Assembly (NCBI RefSeq): GCF_000702165.1
Contig: NZ_JNKU01000029.1
Coordinates: 1 to 36,936, forward strand
DNA length: 36,936 nt
Direction of reading: 5' to 3'
From: Sharpea azabuensis DSM 18934
Lineage (GTDB): Bacteria > Bacillota_I > Bacilli_A > Erysipelotrichales > Coprobacillaceae
Shown here: positions 7,541 through 15,921 of the stretch, one piece after another
Numbering within the stretch: position 1 is the first letter of the stretch
Layout: each line of letters opens with the position of its first letter
The notes under the pieces: generated by a model
What the model saw: the letters and a program-made list of their open reading frames with translations, nothing else
What the model was told of the DNA's origin: nothing
Databases searched by the model: none
Program-made: the position numbers and the translations under genes

Positions 7541-8313
7541 TTTGCCTGATATTTCTTTTTGTTCTGTTTTTTTGCTTTCGCCTGCTTTTGTTTATTTTCA
7601 AGAGCCTTAGCACGTAATACTCTTACTTCCTTAATCTTGAGTGGACGATATTCTCCTGGTGCTAAGCCTGTGACTTCAATATCACCAATAGCTAAACGAT
7701 GCAGACGTTTGACTGGATGGCCAACTGCTTCAAACATTTTCTTGATCTGACGATTCTTGCCTTCAATTAAACGTATCGCGATCATCGTTGTCTTATGTTC
7801 TTCATCAACACCACGAATGACAATTTCACATGGCAATGTCTTTACGCCATCAAGATAGATGCCTTTCTCAAGTTCACGCTTTTCTCTCTGCAAAAGAATC
7901 CCATCAAGAGAAGCATAATAAATCTTTGGTAAATGAGATGATGGATGCATCATTAAATTTGCGAACTCTCCATCATTTGTCATAATCAATGCCCCTGTCG
8001 TATCCCAGTCGAGACGTCCTACAGGATAGACACGCTTATCAACATCAGTAAAATAATCAGCAACGGTCTTTCTGCCCTTCTCATCATGCATTGAAGTAAT
8101 AACCTGCTTTGGTTTATAAAAGAGATAGTATTCATGTTCTTCTTTTTTAATAGCCTGGCCATTAACTGTAATCGTATCTTTTTTAGAAACCTTTGTGCCA
8201 AGTTCTGTTACGACAATACCATTGACAGCCACCTTGCCCTGTTTGATCAGCTCTTCAGCCTTACGTCTTGACGTATAGCCACTAGCTGCAATCACTTTTT
8301 GTAATCTTTCCAT
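7522..8313 (-). CDS. rluB: RluB/RsuA-family rRNA pseudouridine synthase
   Basis: Isomerises a uridine in ribosomal RNA. The 263 residues consist of an N-terminal S4 RNA-binding domain (MERLQKVIAASGYTSRRKAEEL), the catalytic domain with the Asp in GRLDWDTTGAL (about residue 100), and a C-terminal Lys-rich tail of about 30 residues. The choice of RluB rather than RsuA (23S versus 16S rRNA) follows from general resemblance to Bacillus YpuL/RluB and is less certain than the family. The ATG at 8313 shares one base with the stop codon of the phospholipase gene (TAATG), indicating translational coupling. In Bacillus rluB lies next to scpAB; here scpAB follows within 2 kb upstream. Confidence 0.9.
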   Translation of the reverse strand: MERLQKVIAASGYTSRRKAEELIKQGKVAVNGIVVTELGTKVSKKDTITVNGQAIKKEEHEYYLFYKPKQVITSMHDEKGRKTVADYFTDVDKRVYPVGRLDWDTTGALIMTNDGEFANLMMHPSSHLPKIYYASLDGILLQREKRELEKGIYLDGVKTLPCEIVIRGVDEEHKTTMIAIRLIEGKNRQIKKMFEAVGHPVKRLHRLAIGDIEVTGLAPGEYRPLKIKEVRVLRAKALENKQKQAKAKKQNKKKYQAKKKISA

Positions 8314-9158
8314 TATGAATTCCTTTCTAAGAATTTTTTGATCTTTTCACCGTCAGTATACCCTTTTATATAGAGTAAATATAGCTTTTCTTTATCTTTT
8401 GTCAAGGTTGACATATCACCAATAGTATCAGGTGCGACAATCAAGCCCTTGCCTTGTTTTTCTAATTCTTTGACAATCTCAACACCTTGATTATAGCGGT
8501 CAGCTCTTTTTAAGAGATTCTTGGCAGCTAATTCATCAAATTTGCTTAAGATCTTTGCAGTCATGATATCCTGCTTATTGTTTTCTCTTTTTTCAAGTGG
8601 ACGCGTTAAAATAAGAACCACTTCATCACAGCCATCATCAAGAGCTTTTTGTACCGGTACTGGGTCTGCTAGCCCACCATCATAATAATGAATGCCATCT
8701 ATTTCAACACTCTGACATACAACTGGTAAACAACAAGATGCTTCAAGCACCTGATACTGATTTCTCCCCATATCTTCTTTTGTAAAATAGTGTGGTTGTG
8801 CATGATCAGCATCATAGCCAACAGCGATAAATTTCTTATTGCTAGCTATAAAGGCATCATAATCTAAAGGATTCTCCCCACCCTCATTACTGAGTGCCTC
8901 ATAGACATAACGTAAATCAAGATAGCTTTTTTTCTTAAAGATATTCTCTAAACTCATATAGCTTTTACGAAATGAATAATCAAGATAGAAGGGATAGTTT
9001 CTGCCTTTCTGTTTGGCAATATAGCTTGCCATATTGGCAGAGCCAGCGGATACGCCAATGCATTCATCAAATTCTAAATGATGATCAATGCAATAATCAA
9101 GCACACCAGCTCCATATATTCCTCTTAAGCCACCACCAACATCAATAATCGCTCTCAT
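8313..9158 (-). CDS. Patatin-like phospholipase
   Basis: A 281-residue cytoplasmic acyl hydrolase of the patatin/RssA type. The oxyanion motif GGGLRG is at residues 8-13, the nucleophile elbow GVSAGS puts the catalytic Ser at 37, and the partner Asp is in YDGGLADPVP (about 160). No signal peptide or transmembrane segment is seen. The ATG overlaps the DUF5662 gene stop by ATGA, and the stop overlaps the rluB start. The substrate is unknown; similar proteins act on lysophospholipids or neutral esters. Confidence 0.9.
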   Translation of the reverse strand: MRAIIDVGGGLRGIYGAGVLDYCIDHHLEFDECIGVSAGSANMASYIAKQKGRNYPFYLDYSFRKSYMSLENIFKKKSYLDLRYVYEALSNEGGENPLDYDAFIASNKKFIAVGYDADHAQPHYFTKEDMGRNQYQVLEASCCLPVVCQSVEIDGIHYYDGGLADPVPVQKALDDGCDEVVLILTRPLEKRENNKQDIMTAKILSKFDELAAKNLLKRADRYNQGVEIVKELEKQGKGLIVAPDTIGDMSTLTKDKEKLYLLYIKGYTDGEKIKKFLERNS

Positions 9159-9700
9159 AAATAGTCCTCCAAATGATAATCATCATAGCCTTTCTTTGTA
9201 TTGATCAAGGCAAAAGTCTTTTCTAAGCCACGATCTTTGAGTTCATGCAATAAGTATTCCAATAAAGCTCTTGTTTCTTTATGCATAATATAGGAATGTT
9301 TGCCCGAATCATAGTAAGTAAGAGGATAGCTATCATCATAGTCTTCACCACGATAGACCATGCTTGCGGCAATACGGTCACAAAACATTTCAAGAACATA
9401 GCGATAAGGCATCTTAGCTGCCGTTGTACCATTTCTTGTGAAATCGACCCAGTATTCCCAATGATGCTTATTGCGTCCTTTATGATGCAGCCAGGCTTCA
9501 GAATAACCTTTAAGCTTTCGTTCTGCCCCATTTGGTGAGGAAGTTCCTTGGTAATAAAGAATTCCTGTCTTAAATTCCGTATAGGAGTATTTGGAAAGGT
9601 CATGACATAATCCTTGTTTATATAAATGAAGCTTAAAACAAAGCTTACCTACGAGTATTTTATGCTTTGTAATTGTCTGGAAATGTTTTATTGCATTCAT
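9155..9700 (-). CDS. DUF5662 family protein
   Basis: A 181-residue soluble protein matching, as far as I can judge, the DUF5662 family found in firmicutes and their phages. It is rich in His and aromatic residues, with patterns such as GLCHDLSKYSYTEF, AWLHHKGRNKHHWEYW and PYRYVLEMFCDRIAAS. The His/Asp spacing is reminiscent of an HD-like metal site; this is inference. The ATG at 9700 follows AAAGGTGAT and has a good promoter, so the longer frame starting near 9781 is rejected. It is first in an operon with the phospholipase and rluB. Function unknown. Confidence 0.75.
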   Translation of the reverse strand: MNAIKHFQTITKHKILVGKLCFKLHLYKQGLCHDLSKYSYTEFKTGILYYQGTSSPNGAERKLKGYSEAWLHHKGRNKHHWEYWVDFTRNGTTAAKMPYRYVLEMFCDRIAASMVYRGEDYDDSYPLTYYDSGKHSYIMHKETRALLEYLLHELKDRGLEKTFALINTKKGYDDYHLEDYL

Positions 9701-9717
9701 ATCTATCACCTTTTTGT

Positions 9718-9746
9718 AGTATAGCTTAGATAAGGGGATGTGTAAA
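9718..9746 (-). promoter_or_regulatory. Promoter of the DUF5662-phospholipase-rluB operon
   Basis: Minus strand: -35 TTTACA (9741-9746), 17-base spacer, -10 TATACT (9718-9723), close to the AAGGTGAT ribosome site. Confidence 0.75.
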
Positions 9747-9772
9747 TTGCTTTTATTTTTTGATAAGGGTGC

Positions 9773-9778
9773 TATAAT
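9773..9778 (+). promoter_or_regulatory. Extended -10 for the small membrane protein
   Basis: TATAAT preceded by TGC. The best upstream TTGCTT is at a long 20-base spacing. GGAGGTG at 9787-9793 is the ribosome site. Confidence 0.5.
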
Positions 9779-9798
9779 CATGGCATGGAGGTGGAATT

Positions 9799-10170
9799 AT
9801 GCCCTTTAAAATAAAAATTCAAAGCAATATCAACGAACAGAACCTTGACCAACAAGAAATCAAGGAAATCATTCATTCACTAGAAGATTTCTCTAAAGTT
9901 ATTCGTGGGGACTTGTATTCCTACTTCTTAGGGAAAAAGTCTTTAAAGGTTGCCGGCATCCTGATTGGTATCAGTGCAGCTTTATATCTTGCTACAGAAC
10001 AATTATATTTCATGTATATTATGTTCTTTGGTACATTAATTATCATGCTTGCAAGCATCTTTATTGCTGAAACAGCAACAAAGATTACCCAAAAACAAAT
10101 CAAATTACGCATTCAAAGCTTAAAAGAACGTTTAGAAGTGCTGACACGCACAGAAGCTAAATCACAATAA
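9799..10170 (+). CDS. Small two-helix membrane protein of unknown function
   Basis: Not recognised. The 123-residue protein has a polar, helical N-terminus of about 48 residues and two closely spaced hydrophobic segments (about 50-67 and 71-92). A basic amphipathic C-terminal helix with KQKQIKLRIQSLKERLEVL-like character follows (text abridged). A good ribosome site, a promoter-like box and a terminator support it as a real single gene. It lies between two convergent or divergent minus-strand operons and gives no functional clue. Confidence 0.8.
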   Translation: MPFKIKIQSNINEQNLDQQEIKEIIHSLEDFSKVIRGDLYSYFLGKKSLKVAGILIGISAALYLATEQLYFMYIMFFGTLIIMLASIFIAETATKITQKQIKLRIQSLKERLEVLTRTEAKSQ

Positions 10171-10204
10171 AAGCTGGTAACTCTAAGAAGTTCCAGCTTT
10201 TTTC
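10169..10204. terminator. Bidirectional terminator between 9799 gene and scpB
   Basis: AAAAGCTGG pairs with CCAGCTTTT, with a further AACT/AGTT pairing inside. T-rich tracts flank both sides. The scpB stop codon (10183-10185) lies in the loop region. Confidence 0.85.
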
Positions 10205-10782
10205 ATATCTTCATCTCTTCCTTCGATATATTTTGTATCAAAGAGATCTTCTTCCTCAAGTGAACTATTGACTTCCTTCAATTCAGGCAATTCATCAAGA
10301 GAAGTAAGATTAAAGGCATTCAGGAATTGATCAGTGACACCATAGAGAATCGGTCTGCCCGGTGTTTCTTCACGCCCTACTTCTTTGATCAATGCTTTCG
10401 CAAGCAGCTTACGTATCATGCTTTCACATCCCACACCCCTGATTTCCTCAACATGAACACGGGTAATTGGCTGATAGTAAGCAATGATTGCCAAAGTCTC
10501 TAAAGCACTTTTGGAAATTCTGCTAGCATTTGTTTCAACCATCTTGCGATAATATTTCTCATGGGCGGGTAAAGTGACCATCTTGTAAAGGCCACCAAAA
10601 TTGGCAATATCGAAGCCCTTGATGACTTTAAGACTATAATGTGCCATCAGCTCATCAAGCATGCTGACAGCTTCTTTCTTGGAAACATTCAATACACCCA
10701 TGACATCCTTAATAGTAACACCCTCATCACCAGCTAAGAATATCATGCCTTCAATAATCGAGAGATATTCATTATGATCCAT
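10183..10782 (-). CDS. scpB: Segregation and condensation protein B
   Basis: Kleisin-interacting winged-helix subunit of the SMC condensin complex. 199 residues from the ATG at 10782, which follows AGAGGTAAAT and overlaps the end of scpA by 11 bases; a longer frame adding ten residues is less likely. The family signature SKSALETLAIIAYYQPITR lies at about 104-122, followed by GVGCESMIRKLLAKALIKEVG and GRPILYGVT. The two winged helices occupy roughly 1-80 and 95-170. The acidic tail is encoded partly in the terminator hairpin. Confidence 0.95.
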   Translation of the reverse strand: MDHNEYLSIIEGMIFLAGDEGVTIKDVMGVLNVSKKEAVSMLDELMAHYSLKVIKGFDIANFGGLYKMVTLPAHEKYYRKMVETNASRISKSALETLAIIAYYQPITRVHVEEIRGVGCESMIRKLLAKALIKEVGREETPGRPILYGVTDQFLNAFNLTSLDELPELKEVNSSLEEEDLFDTKYIEGRDEDMKKAGTS

Positions 10783-11509
10783 TATATTTACCTCTAAGAT
10801 AGATTTTCTCAAAATTAGATTCCTGCATAATCTCTAGCTGATCATGCTTGACAAGTACAAGGACACTTAAGAACGTGACAATCGCAAAATACTTATCGCC
10901 ACCCTCAAATAAATCTTCAAAATCAATCACTTCCCCACGATGACTCGCGAAGAAGTCTTCTATCTGACTCGTACGATCATCAATCGATATCTCAACACGA
11001 GCAATCCGACTTTCTAGCGGCTTGGCAAGAATCTGACGCTGTAAGACATTCTGCATGGCCCCAATAAGATCATAAACTTCAAGATTATCCGGTAAGGCAT
11101 TTTCGACATCTTGGACATATTCATCAAATGTTGCTGGCAAGCGGCTAAACATCTGGTTGCGTTCTTCATAGTTTTCTTCAAGCTCATCGAGTATTTCATT
11201 GATCTGATTCTTTTCTAACAAGCGCTTGATCATGAGCTGACGCTGTGCTTCATAGTCGTCTTCCTCGTCCTCAATCTTTTCGCTTGGAAGCAAGAGCTTG
11301 CTTTTCATTTCAATCAGCCAGGCAGCCATCACTAAATACTCAGAAACAGCTTCTAAAAGTGCCGGATTCATTGTCTGGATATAGGCGAGATACTGGTCGC
11401 AAATAGCTGCCACATCAAGATCCATCAGATCCATGTTATGTTCACGTATCAGATGCAACAATAAGTCCAAAGGACCTGAAAACTGTTCAGTTGTCACTTC
11501 ATATTCCAT
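10772..11509 (-). CDS. scpA: Segregation and condensation protein A
   Basis: Kleisin subunit that bridges the SMC heads. The 245 residues start with the conserved FSGPLDLLLHLIREHNMDLMDL and YLVMAAWLIEMKSKLLLP, have a Glu-rich linker (about 85-125), and end with the winged-helix FLSVLVLVKHDQLEIMQE. The ATG at 11509 follows a GGAAGCGGG stretch. It overlaps scpB, so the two subunits are coupled. smc itself is not in the window. Confidence 0.95.
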   Translation of the reverse strand: MEYEVTTEQFSGPLDLLLHLIREHNMDLMDLDVAAICDQYLAYIQTMNPALLEAVSEYLVMAAWLIEMKSKLLLPSEKIEDEEDDYEAQRQLMIKRLLEKNQINEILDELEENYEERNQMFSRLPATFDEYVQDVENALPDNLEVYDLIGAMQNVLQRQILAKPLESRIARVEISIDDRTSQIEDFFASHRGEVIDFEDLFEGGDKYFAIVTFLSVLVLVKHDQLEIMQESNFEKIYLRGKYNGS

Positions 11510-11535
11510 ATATCCCGCTTCCTTTCAACATTTCT

Positions 11536-11564
11536 ACTCTACACGAAATAGACTGAATTGTAAA
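11536..11564 (-). promoter_or_regulatory. scpAB promoter
   Basis: Minus strand: -35 TTTACA (11559-11564), 17-base spacer, -10 TAGAGT (11536-11541). Confidence 0.5.
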
Positions 11565-11577
11565 TGCTTGTTCAAGT

Positions 11578-11601
11578 GAAAAAGCGGTCATAAAACCGCT
11601 T
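11578..11601 (-). terminator. Terminator of the NSS symporter
   Basis: Minus-strand stem AAGCGGT/ACCGCTT with a 6-base loop and a short T-run, four bases after the stop codon (11605-11607). Confidence 0.8.
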
Positions 11602-11604
11602 CAT

Positions 11605-12957
11605 TTAGAATAATCCCTGTACTAGTACAATGATAATAAGAATTGGTAAGACATAACGGAAGTAAGGTATCATCCAGCTTTTAACCTTAATCCCCTTTCC
11701 AAGATTTGCTTCAGCCATGTAGTTTTCAGCCTTCCAGCCATACTTCGTTACACAGAACAACAGGAATACCAATGAACCAAGTGGCAATAAGATATTGCTG
11801 ACAATAAAGTCTTCTATTTCCAAGATGTTCTTGTTGGCCACAGTAATATTAGAAAGCAGATTGTAGCCAAGCGTACAAGGTGTTGAGAGGACAAGAATGA
11901 CAATTGCAAAGATGATTGTGGCTTTCTTTCTTGACCAATGGAAGTTATCCATGGCACTAGCAATCAAATTCTCAAAAACTGCCATAACTGTTGAAAAAGA
12001 CGCAAAGGTCATAAAGACAAAGAATAATGTCCCCCATAAGCGACCCAATGGCATACTGATAAAGACCTTAGGTAAGGTTACAAAAATCAATGATGGCCCC
12101 TGATCAGGAGCAACGCCAAAGGCAAAACAAGCTGGGAAAATAATCAGTCCGCTGACAATAGCGACAAAAGTATCAAGTGAAGCAATCGTTATCGATTCCT
12201 GAAGCAAGCTTTCCTCTTTACTCATATAGCTGCCAAAGATTTCCATTGCCCCAATACCAACCGATAAAGTGAAAAAGGCCTGACTCATTGCTGACAGGAC
12301 AACACGTCTCAAGCCTCCCGTCATCATTATATTCTTGAAACTAGGCATCAAATAGAACTTGAGGCCAGCCATGCCGCCCTTTAAAAATAGTGAATGAATC
12401 GCCAGTAAGACAATTAAACCAAGCAAACAGCTCATCATCACTTTCGTAATTTTCTCCAGGCCTTTCTGTAAGCCAAATGAACATACAATAAATCCCCCGA
12501 TGACAGTAACAATCATGGCTACCATCATTTCAGCAGGATTGCTAAGCAGCTGGGCAAAAACACCATCAGCACTCATCAATGTGACATGTCTAAATTGACC
12601 AGTTAAAAATCTAAAGGCATAATCAAGCATCCAGCCTGATACTGTTGTATAGTACATCATCAAAAGTATACAGCCGATATTCGCTATCCAGCCATGTAAA
12701 TGCCATTGACTTTTAGCAGGTTCTAGTTTCTTATAGGCTTGTACAACACTTTTACGACTTGCTCTGCCGATGGCCAATTCCATTGAAAGAATAGGCACGC
12801 CAATCAAGGCTAAAAAGACAAGATAGATGAGCACAAAGAGCCCTCCACCATTTTGTCCAACAAGATAAGGAAACTTCCAGACATTGCCAATTCCAATTGC
12901 ACATCCGGCACTGACGAGAATGAAGCCAAGTCTTGAATTAAAACTTTCTCTTTTCAT
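11605..12957 (-). CDS. Sodium-dependent amino acid symporter (NSS/SNF family)
   Basis: Membrane transporter of the neurotransmitter:sodium symporter family. The 450 residues show the family N-terminus SRLGFILVSAGCAIGIGNVWKFP, in which the unwound part of helix 1 (GCAIGIGN) forms sodium and substrate sites. Eleven hydrophobic helices can be counted, a common bacterial number (as in MhsT and TnaT). The ATG at 12957 follows ATGGAGGAAT. It is monocistronic, with its own terminator. Substrate cannot be read from sequence; bacterial members carry leucine, tryptophan, tyrosine or other neutral amino acids. Confidence 0.93.
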   Translation of the reverse strand: MKRESFNSRLGFILVSAGCAIGIGNVWKFPYLVGQNGGGLFVLIYLVFLALIGVPILSMELAIGRASRKSVVQAYKKLEPAKSQWHLHGWIANIGCILLMMYYTTVSGWMLDYAFRFLTGQFRHVTLMSADGVFAQLLSNPAEMMVAMIVTVIGGFIVCSFGLQKGLEKITKVMMSCLLGLIVLLAIHSLFLKGGMAGLKFYLMPSFKNIMMTGGLRRVVLSAMSQAFFTLSVGIGAMEIFGSYMSKEESLLQESITIASLDTFVAIVSGLIIFPACFAFGVAPDQGPSLIFVTLPKVFISMPLGRLWGTLFFVFMTFASFSTVMAVFENLIASAMDNFHWSRKKATIIFAIVILVLSTPCTLGYNLLSNITVANKNILEIEDFIVSNILLPLGSLVFLLFCVTKYGWKAENYMAEANLGKGIKVKSWMIPYFRYVLPILIIIVLVQGLF

Positions 12958-13011
12958 AATTCCTCCATTATGTCAATCATTCTAACACAGCTTCCTTTTA
13001 CTTACCATAAG

Positions 13012-13034
13012 GAAAAAGACGTCTTAAGACGTCT
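13012..13034 (-). terminator. Terminator of the hydroxyacid dehydrogenase
   Basis: A perfect 18-bp palindrome (13017-13034) is followed on the minus strand by TTTTT. Its first bases overlap the stop codon (13033-13035). Confidence 0.8.
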
Positions 13035-14418
13035 AATGATTGACAATGTTGCGCTGGCGCCCATTAAGAAATTCTTCGATATTCTGATAGACTTCCTCAA
13101 CAAGACGTTGTCGAGCTTCAACACTTGCCCAGGCAACATGTGGTGATAAGAGCAGCTGATCTTTGACTTCATAAAGAGGTGAATCAACAGCTAATGGCTC
13201 ATCTTCAAAGACATCAAGAGCTGCCTTTTGAATTTCATGGTTTTTCAAAGCTTCTACTAAACTGATTTCATCAATAATCGGACCTCTGCCCACATTAATC
13301 AGATAAGCAGATTTCTTCATGACCTTAAAGACACCACCCTTAAATAAATGATAAGTCTTATCATTAAGTGGGGCATGAATGGAGATGATATCGGAACGTT
13401 CTAAAAGCTTGCCAAAATCTACCATCTCATATGGACAATCCTGCTGATGGCCACTTGCTGAATAGTAGATGACCTTACAGCCAAGCGCACTAACAACTTT
13501 CGCAACCTGGTGACCAATCGCTCCTAAGCCAACAATCCCCCAGGTCATACCAGCGAGTTCATGAATAGGATATTCAAAATATGAGAAGCGTCCGCTTTCG
13601 CCATAAGCCTTGCTTTTGACATAGCTGTCATATTCATGAGTATGCTGAAGCATCTCAAGAGCGAGGGCAAGAGTATGCTGGGCTACAGCCGACGTTGAAT
13701 AATTGGCAACATTAGCCACCTTTATGCCTCGTGTACTTGCCGCCTCAATATCAATATTGTTGTAGCCAGTTGCCATTTCGGCAATGAATTTCAGCTTTGG
13801 ACAAGCATCCATGACCTTGGCAGTAATCTTGTTTTTGTTTGTCGCAATGATTGTTGCATCTTGACATAATGCAATGACTTCATCATCACTTGCATTCTCA
13901 TAGAATGTCACATCTCCAAGAGCATTGAAGAAGCCTAAGTCAATATCTTTCCCAACACTGGAAGCTTGTAAAATGACAATCTTGATATCTCTTGTCACCA
14001 TCATGGAAAGAACATCATCAACACTCTTGCCACGCATCAGCTTGCCTAGAATACGGCATTCCTTAAAATCAAGGACATTGGCCTCATTCGCAAAGCCACA
14101 CATTTCTTTATTAACCAATTCAAATGATAATAAGCCTGAAATCACACCAATGCCCTGACTCTTTGTCGTAATGTCATTGTCATCGACAAGTGCTTTTTTG
14201 ATTTTGACACCAAACTCAGGATCTTCTTTCAGACATGCCTTGATCACTTCTTCTAGTGTCGCATGTTTTAAGATTTCTTTTGTGAATGTATCATTAAAGA
14301 TTAAAGGAATAACGATGTTGTAGCTCTCCATAGGTACAGGATCCTGATATCCCTTTGTAAAGTTATAGAGAATCGCAACACCTAATTTCTCATCTTTCAT
14401 TTCATCAACCAATTTCAT
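13033..14418 (-). CDS. D-2-hydroxyacid dehydrogenase with an extra N-terminal domain
   Basis: 461 residues. Residues about 145-455 form a complete NAD(P)-dependent D-2-hydroxyacid dehydrogenase: GLGAIG at 297-302, catalytic Arg378 in NVGRGPIID, Glu405 in DVFEDEP and His427 in SPHVAW. The position after the second strand is YYSASG instead of an acidic residue, so NADP use is possible (inference). Residues 1-140 are not part of the usual enzyme and are not recognised; they appear alpha-helical, with PMESYNIVIPLIFND and a Lys/Asp-rich centre. The usual enzyme is about 310-330 residues. The ATG at 14418 follows AAGGAG at 7 bases and overlaps the phosphoesterase gene by 14 bases; other in-frame ATGs exist at 14424 and 14403. 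Confidence 0.85.
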   Translation of the reverse strand: MKLVDEMKDEKLGVAILYNFTKGYQDPVPMESYNIVIPLIFNDTFTKEILKHATLEEVIKACLKEDPEFGVKIKKALVDDNDITTKSQGIGVISGLLSFELVNKEMCGFANEANVLDFKECRILGKLMRGKSVDDVLSMMVTRDIKIVILQASSVGKDIDLGFFNALGDVTFYENASDDEVIALCQDATIIATNKNKITAKVMDACPKLKFIAEMATGYNNIDIEAASTRGIKVANVANYSTSAVAQHTLALALEMLQHTHEYDSYVKSKAYGESGRFSYFEYPIHELAGMTWGIVGLGAIGHQVAKVVSALGCKVIYYSASGHQQDCPYEMVDFGKLLERSDIISIHAPLNDKTYHLFKGGVFKVMKKSAYLINVGRGPIIDEISLVEALKNHEIQKAALDVFEDEPLAVDSPLYEVKDQLLLSPHVAWASVEARQRLVEEVYQNIEEFLNGRQRNIVNH

Positions 14419-15856
14419 TTTCATTCTCCTTGTCAAATAGGTAAGTTTCAATCTTTAAGCGCTGGGCATTCTTCTTGTCACGATAGATGATACAGCAGTT
14501 GGTAAAGGATTGGGTCTGATAATTATATTTCAAGACATTATAGCTTAAATATTTGCTTTCACTTTCTTTCAGACTGCCCGTAGCACTACCTGCCGAGACA
14601 ATGTAAGTGCCATTTTTCTGCATGAAGAATGGGACATGCTTATGACCATGAACAACATAGCGTATATGCATATCTTTGAGCCATGTCGTAAAGCTCTTTG
14701 CATCAGTTAAAGCCTTTGACAAATCCATCAACTTACCAATAATAAAGTGCTCATTCCATTTACGCTTTAAGAAGTCACTTTTCACAACCGGATAGACATG
14801 ATGGTGAAGCATTGCAACGATCGTATAGTCTTCTAAATGATCAATAGCTGATAGTTCGTATTCAATCTCCGCCATCTGTCTTGCCCCAATGGCTCCACGC
14901 GCAAAGTTACCACTCATATTACTATCAATTTTCAAGACAATCAACTTATCATCTTCAAAGACCTGAATCTTTTCGCCAAGCAGGTAGGCGATAGCCTTCC
15001 CCTTGCCCCTTGTCGCCATCGATAATCCAATTGTGATCATATCATGATTGCCTAATACAAAGGATACCTTGGCACGATAATGCTTTTTCAAGACATTCAT
15101 GAAATCATTCGCCTGATACATATTCTTTTCACTGGGCGTATTCATTAAGTCGCCTGAAATTAAGAACTTCAGTTCATGATGACTTTTTAAATGTGGATAA
15201 AGCTTGTTCAGTGATTCATACAACGCTTCAAGGGCCTGGAATTTATGGCTAGAGCCTAAATGGAGGTCAGAAAGATGGATGTAGTAACTATATGGTCCCG
15301 GATCATAATCAAATAGATCATCACTTTCCAACAATTCATTAAGCTTTTCAATATCATCGGCAGTGCGCATCGGGAAAAAGCGTTCCTGATCACTTGTAAA
15401 AATATAAGCTCCTGGACATTCATCAATATAAAGCGCTAAGCTTGTCATCTGATCACAAGGATCACAGGTTAAGATATCTGCAGGCTCGAAAGAATCTTTA
15501 AGCTGGATAAAGACAACATCCTTCCTTCTTAAAGTAAAGTCCGGCCAGCTTTTATGTGTTCCAGGAATAAAAACGACATGCGTTTTATGGGCATATTGTT
15601 TCTTGATGTCATTAAAGGCTGTAGAGAAATCCAAATGCAACAGATGCTCCATCTGTTTTGTTGTCTTGGCCTGCTTGAAATAGACAAACATTGTTTCATT
15701 CATTTTATCAAGAATAGGAATAGCAATATCATGGACATGAAGCCAGTTCTTGAAATCAATAAAATCCTGATATTCCATTTTAAGGTCACGTTCATAGACT
15801 GTATTATCAGAATAAACTATATTATAAAAAAGATTCGCAAATGCATAATCCAACAT
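14405..15856 (-). CDS. Calcineurin-like metallophosphoesterase with unknown N-terminal domain
   Basis: 483 residues from the ATG at 15856 (after AGAGGTG). Residues about 190-450 hold the metallophosphoesterase motifs in order: D197-L-H199, G235-D236, G269-N-H-D272, LHHHVYP near 358 and GHKH near 427. These bind two metals. Residues 1-190 are not recognised; they are soluble, mixed alpha/beta, with no signal peptide. The enzyme overlaps the start of the hydroxyacid dehydrogenase, so the two products are probably made together, but no pathway is evident. Substrate unknown: nucleic acid, cyclic nucleotide or phosphoprotein are all possible. Confidence 0.85.
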   Translation of the reverse strand: MLDYAFANLFYNIVYSDNTVYERDLKMEYQDFIDFKNWLHVHDIAIPILDKMNETMFVYFKQAKTTKQMEHLLHLDFSTAFNDIKKQYAHKTHVVFIPGTHKSWPDFTLRRKDVVFIQLKDSFEPADILTCDPCDQMTSLALYIDECPGAYIFTSDQERFFPMRTADDIEKLNELLESDDLFDYDPGPYSYYIHLSDLHLGSSHKFQALEALYESLNKLYPHLKSHHELKFLISGDLMNTPSEKNMYQANDFMNVLKKHYRAKVSFVLGNHDMITIGLSMATRGKGKAIAYLLGEKIQVFEDDKLIVLKIDSNMSGNFARGAIGARQMAEIEYELSAIDHLEDYTIVAMLHHHVYPVVKSDFLKRKWNEHFIIGKLMDLSKALTDAKSFTTWLKDMHIRYVVHGHKHVPFFMQKNGTYIVSAGSATGSLKESESKYLSYNVLKYNYQTQSFTNCCIIYRDKKNAQRLKIETYLFDKENENEIG

Positions 15857-15895
15857 GATTAACACCTCTCTAGTATTCTACAATTTTTCATGCAT

Positions 15896-15921
15896 GAAAA
15901 AAAGGAGCAGTGCTCCTTTTT
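15896..15921 (-). terminator. Terminator of the rex-asnS operon
   Basis: Minus-strand stem AAAAAGGAGC/GCTCCTTTTT with a 3-base loop, then T-rich sequence. It starts directly after the asnS stop (15922-15924). Confidence 0.9.

Noticed and set aside
7149-7613. Minus-strand open frame across the ferredoxin gene
   Set aside because: It overlaps a clear ferredoxin, promoters and a terminator, and has no family features.
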